Below the pieces are notes generated by a model. The model worked only from the letters and a program-made list of their open reading frames with translations, was not told the origin of the DNA and ran no database searches. From assembly GCA_963922415.1 (NCBI GenBank), contig CAWUIP010000001.1:40260-104259 (forward strand): a stretch of 64,000 bases of DNA, read 5' to 3'. The stretch is from Aliishimia sp963922415 (GTDB lineage: Bacteria; Pseudomonadota; Alphaproteobacteria; Rhodobacterales; Rhodobacteraceae). Positions 50,265 through 58,151 of the stretch are shown piece by piece (position 1 is the stretch's first letter; each line of letters begins with the position of its first letter). Made by a program: the position numbers and the translations under genes.

Positions 50265-50791
50265 GCCTGTCGAGCCTAAGTAGAAAGTCCATGTTGATCA
50301 CCCAAGGGGAACATGCCGTCTCAGACGCGCCGGACATGGTCATCAGCACCTTGCTCGGGTCTTGTGTTGCTTGCTGTTTGTGGGACGAAGAGGCTCAGGC
50401 AGGTGGTATGAACCACTTACTTTTGGCAGGCGAGCGGGTCGGATCAGGCGGCGCGTATGACATGGCTGGCGTTGCCGAAATGGAGCAGTTGATAAACGGT
50501 ATCATCAAACTGGGCGGACGCCGTGACCGGTTGCGTGCAAAGATTTTTGGCGGGGCCAAGATGCTCGACGCGTCCACTGGAATTGGCGAGACAAACATCA
50601 AGTTCGCTGAAGACTTCCTGAGCCAGGAAAAGATCGACTGTGTGAACGCATCTGTCGGTGGCTCATCGGCGCGGGCAATCAAGTTTTGGCCGTCAACCGG
50701 GCGGGTCAATATGCGACTTGTAACAGAAGCCGTGCCAGAACCCGGCCTCTCTGCGCCCGTGCCCAAAGGGAACGACATGGAGCTTTTCTAA
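50261..50791 (+). CDS. cheD: Chemoreceptor glutamine deamidase CheD
   Basis: A 176-residue CheD: catalytic Cys in TLLGSCVACCLWD, His in AGGMNHLLLAG and the conserved Thr-Gly region FWPSTGRVNMR. It deamidates receptor glutamines and can bind CheC-type phosphatases. The start is GTG 50261 overlapping the cheB stop. With cheB it forms a two-gene adaptation module without cheA, cheW, cheY or cheR nearby. Confidence 0.93.
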   Translation: MSLSSLSRKSMLITQGEHAVSDAPDMVISTLLGSCVACCLWDEEAQAGGMNHLLLAGERVGSGGAYDMAGVAEMEQLINGIIKLGGRRDRLRAKIFGGAKMLDASTGIGETNIKFAEDFLSQEKIDCVNASVGGSSARAIKFWPSTGRVNMRLVTEAVPEPGLSAPVPKGNDMELF

Positions 50792-50870
50792 CAGATTTAC
50801 CTTTCACGTACCGGGCAAATCAAAATCGTGTTTCCCCCAGATCGCTTTGGGTGCTGTCCCGAGCACTAAG

Positions 50871-52910
50871 TTACCCGCGCTTGCGGCGCCGTCGCCCACC
50901 GCCCTCCGAACTGCCGGTGTTGAAGAACACCTGCGGCAAAGTCACGTGCGTGGCCAGATGGGGAAAAGGATCTACAGCGTTTGGAATGGCCGAAGCGTTT
51001 ACGAAATGCTCCTGAAAGCGAGGTTCAATGGCTGTTTCCACTTTTGTGATCTGACATACGGTGGTTTCAATTTCGGCCCGCGCGGCGCGGTTACACAACG
51101 CGATGCGCGCCCCTGTTCCCGCTGCATTTCCAGCACTTGTCACTTTCTCCAGTGGCGCATCCGGGATCATTCCCAAAACCATCGCATGCTTCGGCGAGAT
51201 ATGAGCGCCGAAGGCACCGGCCAGCACGACGCGATCTACCGTGTCGACACCACGTTCGTCCATGAGCAACCGCGCACCAGCGTAAAGCGCAGATTTCGCC
51301 AGTTGGATCGCGCGGATATCGCCTTGGGTGACGGTTATCCGTGGCCCCCCTGAGGCGCTCGCATCATGGATCACGTATTCGAACGTTCGACCTTGCGCCA
51401 CAGACCGCGCTGAGCCCGTCTGTTCCGGCCCACCGATCAAACCGTTGGCGTCCAAAAGACCCGCGATGCGCATTTCGGCGACAGCCTCAATGATGCCGGA
51501 CCCGCAAATGCCTGTGATCCCGGTTGCCCCTGTTGCGTCCTCAAAGCCCGGATCATCCGACCAAAGGTCACAGCCGATCACCCGAAAGCGCGGCGTTTTC
51601 GTCGTCGGATCGATTTCGATCCGCTCGATTGCACCGGGTGCTGCGCGTTGTCCCGAGGAGATTTGTGCGCCTTCAAAGGCAGGCCCTGTGGGCGACGAGC
51701 ACGCAAGCACACGGGTCTTGTCTCCCAACAAAATCTCGGCGTTTGTGCCAACGTCAACCACCAGGACGAGGTCCTCGGATTGGCCCGGCGCCTCACTCAG
51801 CGCAACCGCGGCTGCATCTGCACCCACATGGCCGGCAATGCAGGGCAACAGATAGACCTGTGCGTTAGAGTTGAGCACGTCCAGATCAATCTCTGTGGCG
51901 GCAAGGCGCACCGCTTCGGACGTGGCCAGCGCAAAAGGTGCTTGGCCCAACTCCACCGGATCAATGCCAAGAAGCAAATGATGCATGACCGGGTTGCATA
52001 CGAACACAGTCTCAAAGATGAGGTTTGGCTCAATCCCGGCCTCTGTTGCGATATCGCGCGCCAGATCGTTGATCGCTGCGCGGACCGCCTTTGTCATCTC
52101 CTGATCGCCCCCCGCATTCATCATCGCATACGAAACGCGGCTCATCAGATCTTCGCCAAATCGGATTTGCGGGTTCATGAGGCCTGACGAGGCGACAACA
52201 TCTCCTGTGACGAGGTCGCAGAGGTGTGCTGCGATGGTGGTGGAGCCCAGGTCAACCGCCAGTCCAAAAAGCTGCCCTTCATAGAGCCCTGGCCAAACGT
52301 CGAGGATCCGGTGGGCGCCAGCCGCATGATCCTGGAACAAGGCGACCGTCACCTGCCAATTGCCTTTGCGCAAAGCGGTTTGCAACTTGCGCAGTATACC
52401 TAAAGACGCGGTGACATGCGTCAATTGCCACTGGGTTTCGAGCGCTGCGCGTAAACGTTCCAGATCACCAGAAGGTTCATGCATGTCCGGCTCTTGCACG
52501 TCGACGAAATAGGTGCGCGTTGCCGGGTCCATCTGAATGTCGCGCGCTGTGGCTGCTTTGCGTACCACTTGTCGGTGGACTTGGCTTTCTGGTGGCACGT
52601 CAATGACGATGTCCCCTTGGACGGTGGCCTGGCAGCCAAGCCGACGGCCCGGTGTCAGGCCGCGCTTGTCATCGTATCGTTGTTCAACCGAGTTCCAGTC
52701 CGACAGCGCTGTGTCTTGCACCGTGACACCGTGCTTTGGGAAGTCCCCAAAGGAGGGCGTAACTTGGCACTTCGAGCAGATGCCGCGCCCGCCGCAGACA
52801 GAGTCAAGATCCACCCCCAACTGTCGCGCAGCTGTCAGCACCGGCGTTCCCACGGGAAAGTGGCCGCGTTTGCCGGAAGGCGTGAAAATCACCAGGGGGT
52901 CTTGGGTCAT
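50871..52910 (-). CDS. ASKHA/2Fe-2S protein, reductive activator of corrinoid proteins (RACE-like)
   Basis: A 679-residue protein with an N-terminal plant-type 2Fe-2S domain (C39, C45, C48 in VCGGRGICSKC, a fourth Cys in RRLGCQATV) and a C-terminal ATP-binding ASKHA fold (GLAVDLGSTTIAAHLCDLVT, LVLVVDVGTNAEILLGD, TGICGSGIIEAVAEM). Such proteins use ATP to return inactive cobalt(II) corrinoid methyltransferases to the Co(I) state. No corrinoid protein or methyltransferase is encoded nearby in the window. The last 12 residues are Gly/Arg/Lys rich. Confidence 0.88.
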   Translation of the reverse strand: MTQDPLVIFTPSGKRGHFPVGTPVLTAARQLGVDLDSVCGGRGICSKCQVTPSFGDFPKHGVTVQDTALSDWNSVEQRYDDKRGLTPGRRLGCQATVQGDIVIDVPPESQVHRQVVRKAATARDIQMDPATRTYFVDVQEPDMHEPSGDLERLRAALETQWQLTHVTASLGILRKLQTALRKGNWQVTVALFQDHAAGAHRILDVWPGLYEGQLFGLAVDLGSTTIAAHLCDLVTGDVVASSGLMNPQIRFGEDLMSRVSYAMMNAGGDQEMTKAVRAAINDLARDIATEAGIEPNLIFETVFVCNPVMHHLLLGIDPVELGQAPFALATSEAVRLAATEIDLDVLNSNAQVYLLPCIAGHVGADAAAVALSEAPGQSEDLVLVVDVGTNAEILLGDKTRVLACSSPTGPAFEGAQISSGQRAAPGAIERIEIDPTTKTPRFRVIGCDLWSDDPGFEDATGATGITGICGSGIIEAVAEMRIAGLLDANGLIGGPEQTGSARSVAQGRTFEYVIHDASASGGPRITVTQGDIRAIQLAKSALYAGARLLMDERGVDTVDRVVLAGAFGAHISPKHAMVLGMIPDAPLEKVTSAGNAAGTGARIALCNRAARAEIETTVCQITKVETAIEPRFQEHFVNASAIPNAVDPFPHLATHVTLPQVFFNTGSSEGGGRRRRKRG

Positions 52911-53015
52911 GTGCCAACCTCGTTCAGCGTTCGGCAGAAGATATGCGGAGTAAGGCGGAAGAAAAGGGGGGGAAGCGTCGCAACAGCGTTTCTTCGCGAC
53001 CTGCCCGTTGAGTGG

Positions 53016-53981
53016 TTATTCCGGTGCGCGCGTTCCACGTGCGGCAAAGATGAAGCCCAGGAAATTTAACAGAACTTGCGCTGCGAGGATTGCTGTTGAT
53101 CCGGTCGGATCGTAGTCAGGAGCCACCTCGACCAGATCAATGCCCACAATCTCATGCCCGCGCGCAACGTCTTGCAGAAGCTCCAAGACGTCGTAGTAAA
53201 GAAATCCGCCATGCGACGGCGTACCAGTTCCTGGCGCGATGGATGGGCAGAACGCGTCAATGTCGATGGTGACATAGACCTTTGCGCCCTCCGGTAGACG
53301 CGACGCCAGGGCCTGAGGCCCAAGCTTGCGCGCTTGTCGGACAGACAGGATGTCTGATCCCATCGCGCGCGCAGCCTCATAGCCCTCTTTTGCCGTGGAA
53401 GACACGTTGCGAATGCCAATCTGGGTGAGACCTGTGACATAGCTTTGTTCGGCCGCGCGGCGCATTGGGTTGCCGTGGCCATGCCGCACACCGTGGCGCT
53501 CGTCTACAAAATCAAGATGCGCATCGATTTGCAGCACGTGGATGTCGCCGCGCCCTTTATAGGCGCGAATGCAAGGGATATTGATCGAGTGATCGCCGCC
53601 AATGGTCACTGGCAATGCGCCTGCGTCCAGGGCCGCGCGCACGCCGGTTTCGATGTTCGCGTGGCTCTTTTCGGTGTCTGTGTGAACGATATCCGCGTCG
53701 CCCATATCCACGATGCGCACTGCGCCGGGCAGGTAGATTTCGTCATCCTCGTGGTCATAGGCACCCGCATGCCCGAAAGAGAAGAGCGTCGACGCCTCGC
53801 GCACCGCCCGTGGTCCAAAGCGCGCCCCGCTGCGCCACTGCGTTCCAAAGTCGAAGGGGGCGCCCAAGATCGCCACATCTGCCTCAAGCGTGTCCCAATC
53901 GGGATGATAAGGGCGCTTGCCAAAGGTCGAAATCCCCACAAAGGGCAGGTTCAATCGACCACTGTCATAGTCATTGGGCAT
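53016..53981 (-). CDS. Agmatinase/arginase-family ureohydrolase
   Basis: A 321-residue manganese enzyme. Metal ligands lie in TIGGDHSINIP, LQIDAHLDFVDERHG and YVTIDIDAFCPSIAPGTGTP, where the family more often has DIDxLDPxxAPG; here Cys stands in the position after the metal Asp pair. The fold hydrolyses guanidino groups (agmatine to putrescine plus urea, or guanidinobutyrate). ATG 53981 gives normal family length; the longer frame to 54182 would run through the divergent amine oxidase. Being divergent from an amine oxidase fits polyamine metabolism. Confidence 0.9.
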   Translation of the reverse strand: MPNDYDSGRLNLPFVGISTFGKRPYHPDWDTLEADVAILGAPFDFGTQWRSGARFGPRAVREASTLFSFGHAGAYDHEDDEIYLPGAVRIVDMGDADIVHTDTEKSHANIETGVRAALDAGALPVTIGGDHSINIPCIRAYKGRGDIHVLQIDAHLDFVDERHGVRHGHGNPMRRAAEQSYVTGLTQIGIRNVSSTAKEGYEAARAMGSDILSVRQARKLGPQALASRLPEGAKVYVTIDIDAFCPSIAPGTGTPSHGGFLYYDVLELLQDVARGHEIVGIDLVEVAPDYDPTGSTAILAAQVLLNFLGFIFAARGTRAPE

Positions 53982-54103
53982 GGCACGGCGCTCCGCTTGT
54001 ATCAACGTTCCGCTGAAATTGCGTGCTGGCGCGCGCAGTGCAAGTCTTTTCAACGCGGTGAGGCTGGTGCACAGTCGTGTCGATAGCGCCGACCAGGGTA
54101 TCG

Positions 54104-55324
54104 ATGCAAAAACGGCGACTTTTAAAGCAGGCCAGCGCCGCTTTGGGCGCGGCGTTTTTTCCCTTAGAGCCAGCGCGCGCAAGCGTGCGGCGACCCATTG
54201 GATATCTGCGCACGAATTGGAGCCGGGATCCTTATGCCCTTGGCGCTTACTCGTATTTCAAAACAGGGTCTTGGCCCTCAGATCGCCGCGCGTTGGAGGC
54301 ACCTGTCAACGGGCGGCTGTTCTTTGCCGGAGAGGCCGCGCACCCGACGCATTCAAGCACGGTGCACGCCGCGCATTTGTCCGGCCTGCGCGCGGCTGAG
54401 GCCATCGTCAAACTCGCCGCGCAAAAGGTGATTGTGATCGGCGCGGGGATGGCTGGCGTGACGGCGGCGCAGGCGCTTGCAGCTGCGGGGCGCGATGTCA
54501 CTGTGCTAGAGGCCCGTAACAGAATTGGCGGGCGGATCTTGACGGACGGTTCGCTGGGTCCCGCGCTGGATCTGGGGGCTAGTTGGATCCATGGGGTGCG
54601 CCGCAACCCCTTGGTTCCGTTGGCGGAACGCGCCCGTATGAAGATGGCTGCGACGGGTGATGACTATGTTATTCGCGGCGCAAATGGGCGACGGATCAGT
54701 CCGCTCGCGGCCCCCGCTTGGCTGGAGACCGTGTCGGAGATCGAGCACAGCTATGGCTCTGATGCGGATGATCTGAATTTTGAGGCATCTGACGCCGAAG
54801 CCTATTTCCAGGGCGCAGATGTCGTCTTTCCCAAGGGCTATAGCGAGATCTTCCAAAGCCTGACAGGGCCCTACGATCTGCGTTTGCGCGAGGTGGTCAC
54901 GCGGATCGATTACCGTCATTACACACCACGTGTCACGGTCGGTCAGGGCGCGACATATGAGGCTGATGCGGTTTTGGTCACGGTACCTTTGGGGGTTCTG
55001 CAGGCCGGTCGCATCCAGTTCACGCCAGCCCTCCCAAAGGCCAAGCAGGCCGCGATCAGAAAGCTGGGCATGGGGCTCTTGGACAAGGTCTATCTGCTTT
55101 ATGACGCGCCGTTTTGGGACGTTGACAAGACCTGGATCCTGACACCAGAGACGGGCTTGCCGCGCGGCCAGTTTAATCAATGGCTCAACTTAAGCAGCTT
55201 TCTCAGAGCGCCGGTCCTCTTGGCGTTCAACGCAGGCTCTGCCGCGCGGGCGCTTTCGCCGCTGCCCGATGACGCGATCCTGGACGCGGCCTTCGATGTG
55301 TTAGCGACTGCGTATCCGGAATAG
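54104..55324 (+). CDS. Flavin amine oxidase family protein with circularly permuted domain order
   Basis: A 406-residue protein with a twin-arginine-like or Sec signal (KRRLLKQASAALGAAFFPL). Directly after it comes the segment normally found at the C-terminus of polyamine/monoamine oxidases: TNWSRDPYALGAYSYF (37-52) and the FAD motif LFFAGEAAHPTHSSTVHAAH (72-91). Only then does the usual N-terminal FAD-binding strand appear: KVIVIGAGMAGVTAAQALAA (GxGxxG 113-118), VLEARNRIGGRILTD and LDLGASWIHG. The protein ends at VLATAYPE, where homologues would continue into the WSRDPYALG segment. ATG 54104 (AGGG upstream) is preferred over GTG 54077. Divergent from the agmatinase-family gene; amines or polyamines are likely substrates. 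Confidence 0.85.
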   Translation: MQKRRLLKQASAALGAAFFPLEPARASVRRPIGYLRTNWSRDPYALGAYSYFKTGSWPSDRRALEAPVNGRLFFAGEAAHPTHSSTVHAAHLSGLRAAEAIVKLAAQKVIVIGAGMAGVTAAQALAAAGRDVTVLEARNRIGGRILTDGSLGPALDLGASWIHGVRRNPLVPLAERARMKMAATGDDYVIRGANGRRISPLAAPAWLETVSEIEHSYGSDADDLNFEASDAEAYFQGADVVFPKGYSEIFQSLTGPYDLRLREVVTRIDYRHYTPRVTVGQGATYEADAVLVTVPLGVLQAGRIQFTPALPKAKQAAIRKLGMGLLDKVYLLYDAPFWDVDKTWILTPETGLPRGQFNQWLNLSSFLRAPVLLAFNAGSAARALSPLPDDAILDAAFDVLATAYPE

Positions 55325-55393
55325 ACCTTTTCATTTACGGCCCTCCGTGAAATAGGGACGTGCCAACCGATCCACCGCAGTCTGGAGACGCTC

Positions 55394-56842
55394 ATGGAGA
55401 TTCGCGAGGCCCTTACCTTTGATGATGTGTTGCTGGTGCCCGGTGCGTCAGAGGTGCTGCCCGCGACGGCGGATACGCGCACGCGCGTGACGCGGTCTAT
55501 CGCGCTGAACATCCCGCTTCTCAGCTCGGCGATGGACACTGTCACCGAAGGGCGGATGGCGATTGCGATGGCGCAAGCCGGTGGGATGGGCGTGATCCAC
55601 CGCAACCTCACCGCCGAGCAGCAGTCGCGCGAGGTGCGCCGCGTCAAGCGGTTCGAATCCGGGATCGTCTACAACCCCGTGACGCTGCGCGCGGAACAGA
55701 CGCTGGCCGATGCCAAGGCTTTGACAGAGCGTTACGGCTTCACTGGCTTTCCAGTGGTGGACGAGGCGCGGCGCGTGCTGGGTATAGTGACAAATCGCGA
55801 CATGCGGTTTGCAGAACATGACACAACGCCCGTGCATGCAATGATGACGGTCGAAAATTTGGCGATTTTGCACGAGCCAGCGGACCGCGACGAGGCCATA
55901 AGCCTCATGAAAGCGCGTCGAATTGAAAAGCTCTTGGTCACGGATGCGGGTGGCAAGCTGACCGGTCTCTTGACTCTGAAGGATACCGAACAGGCCGTTC
56001 TGAACCCCACAGCTTGCAAAGACGACTTGGGCCGGTTGCGCGTGGCCGCGGCGACGACAGTTGGTGATGCGGGATTTGAACGCTCCGAGATGCTGGTGGA
56101 TGCCGGCGTCGATATGATCGTGATTGATACCGCGCATGGCCACTCCAAAGGCGTGGCCGAAGCGGTGCTGCGCGCCAAGAAGCTCTCGAACGAGGTTCAA
56201 GTTGTGGCCGGGAATGTGGCGACAGGCGAGGCGACGCGGGCGCTCATCGATGCGGGGGCAGACGCCATAAAAGTTGGGATCGGCCCAGGGTCCATCTGCA
56301 CCACGCGGATGGTCGCAGGTGTCGGCGTGCCGCAATTGACGGCGATCATCGACTGCGCCTCAGCGGCGGGCGACATACCTGTGATCGCAGACGGCGGCAT
56401 CAAGTTTTCAGGTGATTTTGCGAAGGCCATCGCGGCGGGCGCGTCTTGCGCCATGGTGGGCTCTATGATCGCGGGCACCGACGAAAGCCCGGGCGAGGTG
56501 ATCCTCTATCAGGGGCGGTCGTTTAAGTCCTATCGCGGCATGGGCAGCCTTGGGGCCATGGCGCGCGGCTCGGCGGATAGGTATTTCCAGAAGGACGCGG
56601 CCTCCGACAAGTTGGTGCCGGAAGGGATCGAAGGGCAGGTGCCCTACAAGGGGTCTGCAGGGACTGTGATCCACCAATTGGTCGGTGGTTTGCGGGCGGC
56701 CATGGGGTACACCGGTTGCGCAACCGTTGATGAAATGCGCAAAAATTGCCAGTTTGTTAAGATCACCGGCGCAGGGTTGAAGGAAAGCCACGTGCATGAC
56801 GTGCAAATCACGCGTGAGAGTCCGAACTACCGGGTGATGTGA
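55394..56842 (+). CDS. guaB: IMP dehydrogenase
   Basis: A 482-residue enzyme catalysing the NAD-dependent oxidation of IMP to XMP, the committed step to GTP. The barrel opens with LTFDDVLLVPGASEVLPATA; two CBS domains occupy about residues 95-200 (VVDEARRVLGIVTNRDMR, KLLVTDAGGKLTGLLTLKD); the active-site loop GPGSICTTRMVAGVGVPQ contains the catalytic Cys, and the flap YRGMGSLGAM follows. GGAGACGCTC precedes ATG 55394. Confidence 0.97.
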   Translation: MEIREALTFDDVLLVPGASEVLPATADTRTRVTRSIALNIPLLSSAMDTVTEGRMAIAMAQAGGMGVIHRNLTAEQQSREVRRVKRFESGIVYNPVTLRAEQTLADAKALTERYGFTGFPVVDEARRVLGIVTNRDMRFAEHDTTPVHAMMTVENLAILHEPADRDEAISLMKARRIEKLLVTDAGGKLTGLLTLKDTEQAVLNPTACKDDLGRLRVAAATTVGDAGFERSEMLVDAGVDMIVIDTAHGHSKGVAEAVLRAKKLSNEVQVVAGNVATGEATRALIDAGADAIKVGIGPGSICTTRMVAGVGVPQLTAIIDCASAAGDIPVIADGGIKFSGDFAKAIAAGASCAMVGSMIAGTDESPGEVILYQGRSFKSYRGMGSLGAMARGSADRYFQKDAASDKLVPEGIEGQVPYKGSAGTVIHQLVGGLRAAMGYTGCATVDEMRKNCQFVKITGAGLKESHVHDVQITRESPNYRVM

Positions 56843-56849
56843 GCCGATC

Positions 56850-58040
56850 ATGACACCAGCCGCCCGCGTCGCCGCGGCAATAGAAATTCTGGATCATATC
56901 CTGGCCGGCGCTGCATCCGAACAGACGCTGACACGGTGGGGGCGGTCGAACAGATTTGCCGGCTCAAAAGATCGCGCGGCCATTCGGGATCACGTCTTCG
57001 ACGGCCTGCGAAACCTGTCACGCTACGCGGCACTTGGTGGTGCCGCAGATGCGCCAACAGGACGCGCCGTGATGCTTGGGGCGGTTTGGGCCAGTGGAGC
57101 ACAGCCCGCAGACATCTTCACAGGGCTACGGCACGCGCCCGAGGCTTTGTCTCCCTCAGAGCGTCTGCCCGGAGTGATTCCAGACGCCAGCGAATGGAAC
57201 TTGCCGCCTTGGTTGATCACAAAGTTCCAATTGGAGCTGGGACCAAATGCAATGGACCAAGCGCGCGCCTTGAGCCAGCGTGCACCCGTAAGCATAAGGG
57301 TCAATCTGAACGAGATCCCGCGTGAGGAACTGGCTGCTCAATTGGAAACGGACGGCTTCTCCGTCCGGGTGAACCCGCTTTGTGCCACGGCCTTAACACT
57401 GGAAGGCACACCGCGCGGGGTGACGCAGAATGCCAAATACACCAACGGGTTATTTGAAATGCAAGACGCGGCCAGCCAGGCCGTCGTTGCCGCGCTGCCC
57501 GACACCCCGCGTCCGCGTCGCATCCTGGACTACTGCGCCGGTGGCGGCGGCAAAACACTCGCGCTTGCCGCGAAGTACACCGCAGCAAAGATTGTCGCCC
57601 ATGACAAAGCAGCGGACCGTATGCGGGACCTTCCAGCGCGTGCGGCGCGCGCGGGTGTCGATGTACATACTGTATCGACCATCGCGCCGGACACGTCTGG
57701 CGCCTTCGACCTAGTCCTTTTGGATGTTCCATGTTCCGGCAGCGGTTCTTGGCGACGCGCGCCCGAGGCAAAGTGGCGACTGACGCCAGAAAAACTTGAG
57801 GACCTGCGGCGCGAGCAGTCCAAAATATTAGAGACTGGCTCCGCCTATGTCGCGCCAGGTGGCACCTTAGCCTATGCGACGTGCTCTATCTTGACCTCAG
57901 AAAATCAAGCACAGGTTGACCAGTTCCTGGCCACGCGTCCAGGGTGGTCGCTGCGCGATACACACACGTGGCCAATCACGGCAGACGGGGATGGATTCTA
58001 TTTGGCGGTTCTAGTGGCACCACCGTCAGACGCAGTATGA
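56850..58040 (+). CDS. RsmB/NOP-family RNA (cytosine-5) methyltransferase
   Basis: A 396-residue SAM-dependent RNA methyltransferase. The SAM-binding start RILDYCAGGGGKTLALAAKY near residue 222 and the catalytic motifs DVPCSGSGSWRRAP and LAYATCSILTSENQ (both Cys present) define the family; an N-terminal NusB-like helical region precedes. It follows guaB by 7 bp and may be co-transcribed. 16S rRNA C967 is the best-known target in the family, but the target here is not assigned. Confidence 0.92.
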   Translation: MTPAARVAAAIEILDHILAGAASEQTLTRWGRSNRFAGSKDRAAIRDHVFDGLRNLSRYAALGGAADAPTGRAVMLGAVWASGAQPADIFTGLRHAPEALSPSERLPGVIPDASEWNLPPWLITKFQLELGPNAMDQARALSQRAPVSIRVNLNEIPREELAAQLETDGFSVRVNPLCATALTLEGTPRGVTQNAKYTNGLFEMQDAASQAVVAALPDTPRPRRILDYCAGGGGKTLALAAKYTAAKIVAHDKAADRMRDLPARAARAGVDVHTVSTIAPDTSGAFDLVLLDVPCSGSGSWRRAPEAKWRLTPEKLEDLRREQSKILETGSAYVAPGGTLAYATCSILTSENQAQVDQFLATRPGWSLRDTHTWPITADGDGFYLAVLVAPPSDAV

Positions 58041-58087
58041 TCGACTTTCTACCGCAAATCGAATAGTCTCCTCGCAAGTTCAATTAG

Positions 58088-58102
58088 TTAATCAGGAATT
58101 AA
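58088..58102. promoter_or_regulatory. CtrA-type box upstream of cckA
   Basis: TTAATCAGGAATTAA is a perfect TTAA-N7-TTAA, the full CtrA recognition pattern known from Caulobacter and Rhodobacterales, 49 bp before the cckA start. Confidence 0.7.
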
Positions 58103-58151
58103 CTTCTGGGGCGCGAGATACGGCGGAATGATTCGAGCGATGGGGATGTGA

